Origin: Hepsetus odoe
Taxonomy: Eukaryota; Chordata; Actinopteri; Characiformes; Hepsetidae
NCBI GenBank assembly: GCA_017165825.1
Contig: CM029383.1
Span: 4,283,414-4,347,413, forward strand
DNA: 64,000 bases
Reading direction: 5' to 3'
Under the pieces are notes generated by a model. The model did no database searches. It saw nothing but the letters and a program-made list of their open reading frames with translations, and was not told the origin of the DNA. Both the position numbers and the translations under genes were made by a program. Positions 11,410-22,470 of the stretch are shown here, piece after piece; the stretch's first letter is position 1, and every line of letters starts with the position of its first letter.

Positions 11410-12950
11410 GCAGGTGTTTTTTGCAAGCATTGATACCCAAGAGACTATACAGCAAGCTTCCAGAGGTTCCAAAGGTGGTCCAGCTGCTGTTTGTTTAACA
11501 CTGGCTCTAAGCACCCTGTCTCCACAGAGATGTCAGGGAGAGGCTTGCAAAATCGGAAAGGAATCTTTGTAGGACGCATTACTCTGTTTCATACTGAAAG
11601 CTGTTGACACCATGATTTTTAACCTTTCAGACTGAATGAAGAAAGTTTACTGCCATTCACATTGGAGAGAGCTCATTAGGGAAGAAAGTGTCAGTCTTTG
11701 CATGGCTGATGATTATTCAGCTGTCATGCTTTTTGTCAGTTTTCCGAATAAAAATCACATTGTTAATCAGGTCTGTCGATTGCCCTTCTTAAGACGCCCA
11801 GGCATGCGTTGACTTTCAGTGGATAGGATTACATGGCTAGCCTCCCAAAGTCTTGTCAGACTTTATCCTTGAGGCCATGTGGACATGCTTGTATGGTTTT
11901 CTGATTAGCAGTATAGTAACGAACTGACAAAGGAGCTTAATTAAGTGGTAGTGTCAGAGTATCACCAGCCTCCTCATATTACAGCAGACGTTGCACTAAC
12001 AATAGGCCTGTACAAGTGACAACAGAGACAAAAGGTTAAGGCACGGTGATCATATTTGCAGCTCAGTCCCAAGAATTTCATCATACTGTTGTTGTCAGAG
12101 CACAAGGGAACAGTATGACCAAACGTACCTAAATAAACATGAGAAAAGTGAAAATTCTGCTCAGTTATGGAGCCCTTATTGCCCAGACCTAATTACAGCA
12201 GTGAAAAGGCCAGATATGGGGATTAATTAAGAACCAGCAGGTGGCTCTTATGAGCCCAAGCTAAAGTTGAAGTTGCAGGTCCTTGGCCTTGAGCACATGA
12301 ATCATTTTGAGCATCGCCAGCTGGAGGGTCGCGCCATAATAAACCCAGGAGTGTCTAGTTTTCTGACCACATTGTAATCATCTTTCATGGGGCAGGCTCT
12401 GTTTAGAGCAAGACCACACACACACTTTCTCTGGGACGTGATTATGAGGATACATGGGTTCAATAAGTTGTCGTTCAAAATGCTTATGGAGTTTATTAGT
12501 TCACACTTCAACACTTTGTTATTTACATGCAAGGCACTTCGCAAATATCAAGAAATGGGGTGGATACCAGGGTTCTCAAACTAAGGGGACAGGGGGCCAT
12601 ACTGAATATCACATGTTAACAACAGTTCAGTTCAGGCTGCAAATATGAAAACTGTGCATGGCTATAGATAGATTATTATAGATTATTTCAAATTTAATGC
12701 TGCATGAGTTTAAAATCATTGATCGAGAAAGACAATGTTTTTAGGGGTGTGGGGTGGGGGTATAGTTTTTTTTTTCAAGCAGACTTCTATGGAAAAGACT
12801 CCTGGCTAGTGCTCCGCTGTGGACATATGAGTTTGCAAACCTCCTATTAAAAATCAAATGCAAAAAAAAGATTATTAAATAAATAAATAAACCTGGCCAT
12901 CACAATCATGTGTTATCTATATACTATGTATGTAGATAGATAGATAGACT
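11410..12950. other. gene-free stretch, simple repeats only
   Basis: No coding exon recognised. Contains short ATAA and TAGA microsatellites near 12876-12950. The rest has mixed composition and could hold regulatory DNA, but nothing specific supports that. Confidence 0.5.
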
Positions 12951-12953
12951 TAC

Positions 12954-13160
12954 TTGCAATGGTTAGTGAAGTTCCCTCACCCTGAGAAGGTTCTAGGTTC
13001 AGTCCCCAGTTGGAGCAGCCAAGGATTGATTTCTGTGTGTATTGTTCTCCCTGGGTCTTTGTGGGTTTCCTCCCTTTTTTGGATTGTATGTTTGTCTGTT
13101 TTCCTTGCGATGGACTGGCACCCTGTCCAGGGAGTTTCTTGACCTTTCACCTTTTTAGTG
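12954..13160 (+). repeat. tRNA-derived SINE, family D
   Basis: A gttctaggttcagtcccc B-box-like stretch is followed by gtgggtttcctccc, then gcgatggactggcaccctgtccaggg. The same core in the opposite orientation is at 15115 and 53095, and in the same orientation at 15935. Confidence 0.75.
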
Positions 13161-13574
13161 CTGTTTGCATATTTCACTGATATACATTGGCTTGGCTTAC
13201 TTCATGTAGAACTTGAGCCAACAAAGGTACGATTAAGACGTTTATCACCCCTATCAAGTGGCCAGATGACAACGTAGCTTGATTATTGATAGTTTCTAAG
13301 CAGTCTTGTTGGATAAAGATGCCTTTCTGCATTGCCAGGAGCTGGATCCAGGCAACATCATAATGATCTAGATTATTACACAACTTCAAGTTTGATAACT
13401 TCAAGTGTCCTGGCTCAAAAATGTTTCTTGCACACTTACAAACTTTTGCTTCTTTGGTACATTCATAAATCTAGATATGTAGATATAAATAACCTATTTT
13501 TTAATGAGGTATATGTTAAGCACCCAGAAAGGACATATAAATATCATAGCGAATGTGTGGGCAGGTTGGATGCT

Positions 13575-13843
13575 CTCATGTTGTGGTGGATCACGGAGAC
13601 AGGATTACAGAAAGAAAAGGGGTTTTATTTAACATAAACGTATAACACCCAAGCATAAACCAAACACAGGACTCACACAGACTCTGAAACAAAGGCCACA
13701 ATGATGCACAAGATGGACAATGACCAACAGCTCTGCCCTGACTCACTGAGATCTATATACCTTTAGACTAATGAGACACACTTGACAACATAACGAGGCT
13801 CCAGGTGTGCCCAGTCAGGGAAAGAGTGCCACAAAACATGACA
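13575..13843 (-). mobile_element. solo-LTR-like unit
   Basis: On the minus strand the unit starts TGTCATG, has a TATATAG TATA-like box, then an AATAAA signal in TTAAATAAAACC, and ends near CCACAACATGAG. GATGCT occurs directly outside both ends (13569-13574 and 13844-13849), compatible with a target-site duplication. No internal retroviral-type region is next to it, so it is read as a solo LTR of a gypsy-like retrotransposon. The exact left edge is uncertain by a few bases. Confidence 0.5.
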
Positions 13844-14099
13844 GATGCTAGGAAATTGTGGGGCTTTGCATCTATCATGCTGGGCATATGATAATTATAT
13901 GTAATCAACACTAATAGACTACAATGGATTAAACTGAATGAGTTAAATTTAATAGCGCAAATAAATTATACCCATTTATTCCATTCGCGACTGTTCTTAA
14001 TGTCCTTTAAAGTGGGTGAAGGTGATCAAGAGAGTTAGAAAATGTCATTTTTTTCTCCTGACCATGAGGTACTTTTGACTTCATGACTGAAGGCGAAAA

Positions 14100-14760
14100 G
14101 CAGCTTTCAATCAAAGAAATTGATTAAAGCATCTTGAGGTTTTACGGTTTATTCACCTTAAGTGGCGATTGATCAAATGACAAGGAATCGATTCAGCACA
14201 TCGTCAGGCTGAATAACTTCATCGACTTTAATCTTTCAAAAAGAACTATCTCTGCAAAGCGTAATCTGGGGTGGTTCTCCTCTCTGAACTAGGAGACGTA
14301 AATCCCGACAACTGCTCCTGTCACTCTAATTATCTCCCGTATGCTTCTGACAGCAAACATGACAGGCTGTCAGCAGTAACAGACAGAGGTGCACCTGAGA
14401 GCAGCCCAAATACATCACCTTTTGACTCCCATCTATTTCTGTCACAATGCCAGCCAAGCAGACGAGACGCCAAAAACAGTGGAGAGAGAGCCTTGACCTT
14501 GGCCTGCTGAGAGAAAGGCCTGGTCATTATCAAGTCTGATTCTCAGCCAGATTCATCATCCAGATACTCTGCTCCCATTTTATCATCAGTAATTAAACCT
14601 AATCAGCTCTCCGTCACACACGCAAAAAGGATTGATTAACCCTCCTCTGCTTTTACAGTCTTATGGATAGCGTCCCCAAAGGAGCACGCACCAATCATTT
14701 CACCGCTGATAATGATGTAATCATGAAAATAATGGCACGTTAAGTAATCGCTGGACGAGC
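14100..14760. promoter_or_regulatory. candidate conserved non-coding region
   Basis: Repeat-free, compositionally even sequence with several homeodomain-type cores (TAATTA-like, ATTGATTAA, CAATCATTTC) and no credible open frame. It resembles vertebrate developmental enhancers in composition only. Conservation cannot be judged from one sequence. Confidence 0.3.
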
Positions 14761-15114
14761 GAAATAGCACACATAAATCTTTTTATTTTGACAGGTTTGA
14801 TGAAAAGACTGATGAGGTCATTTGCTTGACAGCAACTTCGAAGGTCATCGACTAGAAGTGGAAGGCGGCGATGTCCACTCGAGAGGTTTGAGAGGCAGAC
14901 ATCTTGGATTTGGCTCATTGCTTTCCTCTCATATCTCTGAGTTTGATTTAAGACTCCTCGGCCCACAGCTGCTGGCAGGACACCCGAAAGCAGCGTCTCT
15001 TTGAACTGCCTTTCGTCTTTGAGAGAGGAGAGAGTACTCCTGTTTGAGACTCTTTTAGTAAGCGAACAAACTGCCTCTCCCAGCGGATGAAAGGCAAAGA
15101 AACATCTCAGACAG

Positions 15115-15300
15115 ATCACAGGGCAGACACACAAGCAAACACACGCACAAGGGCCAATTTCTCCAATCCACCTGACAATGTCTTTGGATTGTGGGAGGAA
15201 ACCTACATAAGCACAGGGCAAACTCCCATAGAAAGGACCCAGGATGTCCCAGCTGGAAACTGATCCCAAAACCTTTTCAATGCGAGGTAACAGCACCATC
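15115..15300 (-). repeat. SINE family D, minus strand
   Basis: Contains gtctttggattgtgggaggaaacc and ggcaaactcccatagaaaggaccc, the reverse complement of the family D core, ending in a degraded tRNA-like head at 15245-15300. Confidence 0.75.
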
Positions 15301-15499
15301 TATATCAAGCCCTTAGATTGAATGGCCTTTTTATTTCCCCAATAAAGCTGATCATAATCATAATAGCAGTTCCTGTTCACAACAACAAATGAAAAAGAAA
15401 TTAAAAGTGAAAGTGAGCGATATGTTTTGGAATTAATTTCATATCTATGTAGATTTTAAATATTACAGCAAGGTTATACAGGTTTATGGGAAAACACAG

Positions 15500-15735
15500 A
15501 CGGTACCTTGCTCAAGGGTAGCTCAGGGCACACCACTGGGCTGGGATTCTGACCTAGACCATCCAGTCCTGGGAAAAACTCCCTAACCACTAGGCCACCT
15601 CTGCCTCAAGAACTTGCTAAGGAATAAGGGTTTAAGGTTTTTGCTCAGGAACCCAATGGTGGTAGTGCTGGTGGTGGGATGTAGACCTGTGACCTCTTGG
15701 TCCATATGCAAGTATCCTACCACTGGACCACTCTC
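15500..15735 (-). repeat. tandem SINE heads (family A then family C), minus strand
   Basis: 15500-15606 is the family A head and body (gaccttgctcaag-like, ccactaggccacctctgcc). 15607-15735 is a family C head (ttgctcaggaacccaatgg, cctaccactggaccac). They abut directly, which suggests insertion of one element next to the other or joint retroposition. Confidence 0.7.
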
Positions 15736-15934
15736 CGATATAAATGATAACAGTAATAAAGATAACTGAATATAGTCCATCAAGTACATCAAGATCAATG
15801 TGGACATGGATTTGTTCATTATTATAGATTCTCTTGATGGATATAACCCAAAAAAATCAACATTCATTTAACAGATAGCTGTTGCATCATTCTCCATTGA
15901 CTAAAGGCTGGTATATGTAAATGAGCTCTGTTTT

Positions 15935-16205
15935 GATTGGCTTGTGTTGTTGCAGAGTGGGTAGTGCTGGGGCCTCACAATGAGAATGTTCTGGGTTTGT
16001 ATCCCAGACGGAGCAGGAGGGTCTTTTCTGAGTGGAGTGTGTTTTTCCATGCGCCTTGCTTTTCTCAAATAGTCCAAAGACATGCACATTAGCCAGATTG
16101 GAGAGGCTAAACTGCCCCCTAGGTGTGACTGGAGGTGTGTTTACCCAGTGATGGACTGTAAATCTGTTCAGGGTATTTCTTTACCTATCGCCTTGTCTTG
16201 ATTTT
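15935..16205 (+). repeat. SINE family D
   Basis: Head with gtagtgctggggcctcaca and ttctgggtttgtatccc, core with agtccaaagacatgcacatt and ggctaaactgcccc, and tail gatggactgtaaatctgttc. This is the most complete family D copy in the window. Confidence 0.8.
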
Positions 16206-16311
16206 TTTGTTTTGTTAATGTCTGGTTTGTTAAGTATGCTGGTATACATGCAAAACAGTGATTCCTCTATTGTATGAGAACACACAACATATCACATAAC
16301 AGCTGATTCTA

Positions 16312-16752
16312 GTTGAAAGTGAAAGTGACAACCCTCGTCATTGTGAGGTCACAGCACACAGTGAACCACAACGAAATTTGACCTCTGCATTTAACCAATG
16401 CAAACACCGTGCAGCAGTGGGCAGCTATTGAAAGTGCCCGGGGAGCAGTGACAGGGACGGTATCTTGCTCAAGGGTACCTCAGGGCAACCTACTGGTGAG
16501 GGAATCAAACCCACAATCTTCCAATGCGGGGGCAACTCCCCAACCACTAGGCCACCGCTGCCCCGGACCTCTGCATTTTACCCATGCACACAAACATCAT
16601 GCAGCAGGGGGCAGCTATGATAGCTGCCCAGGGAGCAGTGACGGGGGCGGTACCTTGCTCAAGGGTACCTCAGGGCAACCTTCTGGTAAGGGGTTTGAAC
16701 CCGCAATCTTCCAATCCTGTGGCCAACTCCATAATGACTAGGCCACCGCTAG
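16312..16752 (-). repeat. tandem dimer of SINE family A, minus strand
   Basis: Two family A copies in the same orientation lie head to tail: 16564-16752, which lacks the terminal tail, and 16312-16563, which is complete down to gtcactttcactttcaac. Each has the ccactaggccaccgct head and the ccttgctcaagggtacctca body. Confidence 0.85.
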
Positions 16753-17109
16753 TTTTAACAATCCTCAAAAAAAAAAAAGAAAAAACATATTAAGAGTGTG
16801 GAAACAGGTCTTTGTTGGAACACACTGTTACAATTAGGGGAAAAATGGCTGGATGTAATACATTTTAAAGACTTGAAGGTGGGAAAGCCTCCCCACAGTA
16901 ACATTTCACAAGGAAATGAGAAATGCATCGACCCAAGACAAATAATTTGCATTTAATTTCTTCTCAGAAAGGCTTCATTTTTCCGTCCTGGATGAAAACG
17001 CAGACCAATTAATGGCGTGTAAAACATAGACCCCCCATGGATATGAAAGGGAGATAATTCAAACAGTAGCAAAAAAGAAATAAAAATCTGCAAACATCAT
17101 TTATCACAT

Positions 17110-17380
17110 GACTCTTCATTCTGTGACCTTTCGCTTATTCAATCTTTAGACATCGAATGCTGAATAAAAAAAGGGTGTTGTTTTTTTTTGCTGGAGAGAC
17201 TCCAAGAACGAGGGAGATGAGATCAGAGTCATACTGAGCTGGGAATGAGCTGAGCTTCTCTGAGCAAGTGTACACTCAATAAGAGCAAACCAGCATTAAT
17301 GCTCCCCCCTCTGGTTTCACACACTTCATAGGCTCAGAATAGATACCTGATTAGAAAGAAGACAACAAAGATAAAAAGCC
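17110..17380 (+). other. inverted duplicated segment, arm A
   Basis: This 271-base segment aligns along its whole length with the reverse complement of 22471-22723. Shared blocks include cattctgtgac, agacatc, ggagagact, actgagctgggaatgagc, ctctgagcaa, ctggtttca and agaatagatacct. No terminal repeats, tRNA head or poly-A tail are seen. See the findings. Confidence 0.75.
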
Positions 17381-17440
17381 TCTTTAACAAAACAATGCAA
17401 CAAATCTGGGGGAGGTAGGATAGACATATATATATATAGG

Positions 17441-17522
17441 GGTGCCATGAAAAATAACACATGATGCTATATATATATATATAAATATATAAAGCATCAT
17501 GTGTTATTTTTTATGGTGTTCC
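17441..17522. repeat. large hairpin with TA loop
   Basis: 17441-17468 (ggtgccatgaaaaataacac then atgatgct) is nearly the exact reverse complement of 17493-17522 (agcatcatgtgttatttttt then atggtgttcc). The loop is mostly TA repeats. The stem is about 26 bp with two or three mismatches or bulges. Confidence 0.8.
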
Positions 17523-17675
17523 TACCTTTTGCCTTCAAACCAGCATCAGTTCTTCTAGGTACACTTGCACAAAGTCAGGGACTCTGTAGGATTATAGTCT
17601 GATGTCTGATTTCTGAAAGCATTATTTGTTTACAGCATTTTTTCACACCAGCCTAAAACTTTTGCACAGTACTGT
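17523..17675 (+). mobile_element. Tc1-like transposon end fragment
   Basis: Carries taccttttgccttcaaaccagc and the terminal repeat ending gcctaaaacttttgcacagt then actgta, the same terminus as the element at 47852-48399. Only one end is present. Confidence 0.75.
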
Positions 17676-17939
17676 ATATATATATTCTGAGAAGGTTGTT
17701 GGACCATCACTGTGATGCATGCAAGCACAAGTTAGGCCAGATACTGATGAGATCAATCATCAGTTCTTGAATACAACCTCCACTCATCCAGAAGGTATTT
17801 TGTGTATGACTGATTGAACTAGTCCCCTTAAATGGTGGGCAAAACCAAAAATGTAACCATCTGTTTTTCTAATTGGCATGGTCGAACAGGGAGAAGGTTT
17901 AAGGCTTGATTCTTTTCCAAGGTGGTGTATATGTGTGTG

Positions 17940-18108
17940 TCCACCATATGATGGACTGGTAACCTTTTAATGTCCTGGATTTTTCTCTGCCTTTCACCTT
18001 ATGAACGCAGAGATAGGCTTCAGCACCCACCGACCTTTTTAGGTTAAGGCTCAGATGATGGATGGATGGATGGATGGATGGATGGATGGATGGATGGATG
18101 GACTATTT
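17940..18108 (+). repeat. SINE/L2-like tail with GGAT microsatellite
   Basis: A degraded gatggactggtaacctttt and cttcagcacccaccgac tail leads into about 11 GGAT units at 18059-18102, the usual 3' end of this fish repeat class. Confidence 0.75.
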
Positions 18109-18952
18109 TCAATTTGCATTCTTTACTCTTACTAACTGCAGCATGGCAGCAGTAACATACCAAATATATTACTGCAGCTGTAGAACTATGCTGATCATCA
18201 TCAAATCCTCATGATGGGGAACAGTTTAGCCATAAGACAGCAATGATTCACCAGATGGGGAGAACAGAGCTAAAAGATAAAGTCTAGATATATTACTTCA
18301 CTTTGGCTTCCTACTTCACTTTGGAACCCTTCGTTTAGTGCTGCATAAAAACAGAACTGAGGAGGCAACAGAGCATGGAATTGCACCTTAGTTGGTAGAG
18401 TGGTGGACTCTCAGCCACAGAGATGAAGGTCAAACCCTGCCAAAGATTTTTAAAAATTAGGGGGCGGTGGCAGATTGGGGAGTGGATACTCTGTAGACCA
18501 AGAGGCTGTACAATAAATGCTGATTGAGCACCATGTGGTCATCTGACTTTTGTGAACTGCATGCAGGATATTGTAGTGAGAGAAGAAAAACAATAAAATA
18601 TTGAAGGGCAAGAAATATAATGCTGAGCCACAGAATATCACATAACAATATTAAACTCTAGTTTAAGGATAGAATGCCCCTTTAAAATGAGTTAAATTCC
18701 CTAAATGGGATGCTGCTTTAATGGGGTGTTAGATATTTTTGGACTGATATTTGTGGATTTTTGAACTGGCCAAGTCATTGAATTACCATGCCGTATATTT
18801 CCAAGCTATTCATGCATATTTCATAGGAGGTAACTGTGTTTATTTGTAGCTATGCTGCTGGAACAAAAAAGTGAGCCAATGAAAATTTTTTAAACACACT
18901 AAGGGACAAGTTAGCATCTCAAATTCACCTGGTATATGTCAGAATAGTTGTG

Positions 18953-19115
18953 GGCTCCATTAATCTATCCATCCATCCAAACTTTCATCCCTCTTACCAT
19001 CATCTAAGATGCTTAACCAGGGTTGCAGGGGTGCTGGATAGGGGAGTCTATCCTAATGCGTACAGGGTGAGAGAAATGCCCCAGACAGGTTCCCAGTCCA
19101 TCACAAGGGGGCCAT
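18953..19115 (-). repeat. SINE/L2-like tail fragment, minus strand
   Basis: Contains atccatccatcc at the left and ggtgctggataggggagtc with ccagtccatcac on the right, the reverse complement of the tail at 17940. Confidence 0.65.
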
Positions 19116-19120
19116 TTAAG

Positions 19121-19321
19121 GCGGTGGTCTAGTGGTAGGATACTTGCCTCTGGACCAATGGCTCAAGCGGTCCCAGGTTCGAATCCCACCTCCAGCACTA
19201 CCACCACTGGGTCCCTGGGCAAGACCCTTAACCCTGAGTGTCTCCAGGGGGACTGTCCCTGTAATTAGGACATGTAAGTCGCTCTGGATAAGAGCGTCTG
19301 CTAAATGCTGTAAATGTAAAT
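19121..19321 (+). repeat. tRNA-derived SINE, family C
   Basis: Clean copy: ggcggtggtctagtggtagg head, ggttcgaatccc B-box, then ctgggcaagacccttaaccc and the ctctggataagagcgtctgc tail to tgtaaatgtaaa. It is nearly identical to 54674-54880. Confidence 0.9.
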
Positions 19322-19329
19322 TTAGCATC

Positions 19330-20395
19330 TACAGTCCACCTGACATGTTTTGGATGTTTGGAACTGTGGGAGGGATTTAGAGGAATCTGTAGCAAGGTAT
19401 CAGGAAGCTGCAAAAGTCAACCATCTACCATCTCCACCAAGTACTTTCAGTTGGAATTCCCTATATGCAGTAAGTAGCAGTCTGAGCTCACTCTCTCTCT
19501 CTGTCAATAATATGCAATCATCTTCAATTTCGCTCGACCAGCCTGGTAGACCAATCAAAATCCATCATGACAGATGACCCAAAAATCCTTTGAGGTGCTA
19601 AGAAAATCAACAGATCAGGGACATTCTCCTCAAGGTTGGCAGTGTCATGTGAAGAAAAGTACATTGGCAGAATGTGGAGAGTTTGCTTAAATGGTGGGAA
19701 ATAAAGCACCTTAAGTCTGAAAAAGTAAGACTAAAGGATCTGAGGGTTGAAATTGGCTCCATTGCTTCAAATGACCAGTAGTAAAGATGCAAAGTAGCAT
19801 ATCACTCATTCAGACACTCGCTCAGGGACCTGGTTGCTGATGGCAACAGATGAATTCTTACAGACAGATCTGGGTATTACGGGGATTGATGTAACACCCT
19901 ACATAATCTCTAATACAGCACTGGTGTTGCAACTTAACTTTGTAGCAGTTTTTATGTATCCATCTATCACCACTGCATTGAATCCTCTTTGGCTTTAGCA
20001 GATATATATAATGTTGGTGTACATTCACTTTACCACACTGGTTTTAACATCACTTTTGGAGCTTGTAAGCATATTTATTACTTACCAAAAGTAGTACAAC
20101 CTAAAGCCTACCTCTATAATGGACGGTTTCCTCTCATTCTGCTCGTGGATATGTATATTGTGCTTTAAAATAGCCAGAATTTCTTATAGTTTTTAAATGT
20201 CTTGTTACCGAATTGTTCTCCAGGCTTCTAAAGGTTGTAGGCTCTCATTTGCAGTTCATTTCCTGACAGGTTTCAGATGGAGAAGCAGTGTGGGATCATC
20301 ATGACAGAGAATAGAACAAAAGGCTGCCATTGCACAAAGAAGAACTTTGAAATGTCCTTCAAGAAGCCTGGAGAACTAGTCGTAAGGACAATTGT
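19330..20395. other. gene-free stretch, weak repeat remnants
   Basis: No exon is recognised. The part at 19390-19800 has the look of a decayed DNA transposon, but I could not identify its family. A short TC-rich tract lies near 19490. Confidence 0.4.
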
Positions 20396-20397
20396 TT

Positions 20398-20644
20398 AAA
20401 ACCAAACTAACTTTGTACTGTTAGTATACCCAAGGGGGCTGGGTAGCCGGTTGACCTTGGACCCTCAGAGGTTTTTTTTCTCCACATGGAGAAAGTTTTT
20501 GGTTCCTCTCCTCCGTAGTTGTCCGGCTTTAACATCTATCACTGTAACCTGTTCCACCATCCACCACCATTGTAAAGTGCCTTGGGACAACTGTGTTGTA
20601 AAAGGCGCTATATAAGAATAAATTGAATTGAATTGAATTGAATT
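20398..20644 (+). repeat. 245-bp interspersed repeat with TTGAA tail, copy 2
   Basis: Same left boundary (aaaaccaaactaact) and the same TTGAA-repeat end as the copy at 5451. The two differ by scattered substitutions and small indels, mostly around the poly-T stretch. Confidence 0.8.
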
Positions 20645-20704
20645 TTGGAAACTGTTCAAGAGAGTTCAGGCTGTCTTGAAGAATAATGGTGGGGTCCTTG
20701 CTTG

Positions 20705-20870
20705 GGCCTCAGATATCCTCCCAAATACCAAGACATGCACGTCAGGGAGATTAAAGATGCAAAATTGCCCTGTGATACACTGGCAACCTGTTAAGGTCTC
20801 CACTTTTCTAACTGTGATGACTGGAATAAGCTCCAGTGACCCTGATTAATATAAGCAGCTCAGACCATCA
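20705..20870 (+). repeat. SINE family D core and tail fragment
   Basis: Contains accaagacatgcacgtcagg, gatacactggcaacctgtta and aataagctccagtgaccctg. The tRNA head is absent or unrecognisable. Confidence 0.65.
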
Positions 20871-21565
20871 GTAACATTGTCACTTCCATTATTTTATCTC
20901 TTGCAAAAGTTGCCTCATATCTTTATTTAATTATGATTATTACGTGATTAAGCAATATGGTAAAGGAATATTTACTGGGATACATTTTATGGACTGTGAA
21001 CAGAAACATCCCATTTCCTCAGGTGCTTTATGCCTCATTTCAAGTCCCTTTTGATAAACTCTGAGATGAAAATTGCATGACACACTTAAAATGAAACCAG
21101 GATTTAAGAGTGTATTATAATTACAAATTGCATTGTGGATGAAGTTTTGCCAAGCATCATTAGAGAAGATGCAGGTCATGTCTGTTCATAACAGACTTGC
21201 TAAAAATATATCTTACAAACTTAATTATGTTTTATAATGACTTCATTATTCATTTTAATGTTTGTTTCTCTAAACAGTTGGGATTGTTTGCATATGTATA
21301 ATCACAAGCTCCCTGTTAATGAAATTGAAAATACTTGGAAAACAGCCTGACACTCAATCCCCAGTTAATAAGTGCTACCAAATAATCCAAGGAACAAAAG
21401 CTTGACTGGAGATAAATTCTGCCTTGGAATAAATTGCAGTTCTGGTGGTAAATGATTTTCAAATATAGAAATCATAATATTTATGTTATAATACAATTTT
21501 ACGATGGGGTTACACTGCCCCCTCTCCCAGTATAGACTAATATATGTAAACAGATTGGGTGTCCC
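20871..21565. other. gene-free stretch, nothing recognised
   Basis: AT-rich, no open frame of interest, no repeat signature. Confidence 0.5.
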
Positions 21566-21568
21566 TGA

Positions 21569-21775
21569 TTTTTACATTTACGGCATTTAGCTGATGCTCT
21601 TATCCAGAGCGACTTCTATTACTTTACTACATGGACAGTCTACCAGGAGCAACTCAGGATGAAGGGTCTTGCTCAGGAACCCAATGACGGTAGTGCCGGA
21701 GGTGAAATTCAAACCTGCTACCTCTTGATCTTGGTCTGTTGAAGAGTAGCCAACCACTAGAACACCAGCACCCCG
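21569..21775 (-). repeat. SINE family C, minus strand
   Basis: Starts with tttacatttacggcatttag (the reverse of the tail) and ends with the tRNA-like head aaccactagaacaccagcac. The body tcttgctcaggaacccaatg is shared with other family C copies. Confidence 0.85.
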
Positions 21776-21873
21776 ATTTTGTCCCTCCAATGTCAAGTCC
21801 TCGTTTGAAACACACAGTTACCTAACAGTGTGGAGGTTCTGGGTTAAGTTTCCAGAAAGGATTACTGAGCATT

Positions 21874-22202
21874 GGGGCAGGAGTGGTCTAGTGGTTAGGG
21901 CGTTTGCCCCAGAATCAGAAGCTCATGGGTTCAAAGCTCAGATCAGTAGGTTACCCTGAAGTTCCTTTGAGCAAGCTGCACGTGTTTGTGTGTATGGGTA
22001 AAATGTAGAGATGTCATTTTGTTGAGGTTCGCTGTGCTGTGTACTTACAATAACAAAAATAGTCACTTTCACTTTAAAACATTTCCCCCTGGACAGAAAG
22101 TCATGTGTTCAAGTTTCACTTGAGTGGATGGGATAGAGAGGCATTTTGTTGCGGTGCGCTGGTGAGGCGTCGCAATAAAAAATAGTCACTTTCACTTACA
22201 CT
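21874..22202 (+). repeat. SINE family A copy plus a second partial tail
   Basis: 21874-22076 runs from ggggcaggagtggtctagtg to agtcactttcactttaaaac. 22095-22202 repeats the B-box-to-tail portion (ttcaagtttcactt ... agtcactttcacttacactt). A second, damaged copy in tandem. Confidence 0.75.
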
Positions 22203-22470
22203 TTAATATCTGCATGAGTTTTCAGTGGGAGCTCCAAAAGCTCTGGGAAGAAGAAAAGCCAGATACAGTCAAATTCAAAGAAACATTCCAACTTTTAGCT
22301 TTCCTAGAAGATGATAGTGTCTGTCGATGAAAAGAAGAGTAGTCTGGATTGTGGTGTATGTGAAGACTGCAGGACAAACACTATTAACAGACAGTTTTTT
22401 TTTTTGTTTTGAGGATGTTATGAAGATGTATTTGTTCAGGAAGGTACACGAAGTAAAGAAGCTCTTCAGT

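Noticed and set aside
13332..13637. 101-residue plus-strand frame
   Set aside because: It runs into the LTR-like unit and has no exon signals.
14721..15299. 192-residue minus-strand open frame
   Set aside because: Its first third is the reverse complement of a family D SINE and the rest shows no domain, splice or codon support.
18370..18440. tRNA-like stretch (cttagttggtagagtggtgg)
   Set aside because: The acceptor and T-arms do not pair; at most a worn SINE head.
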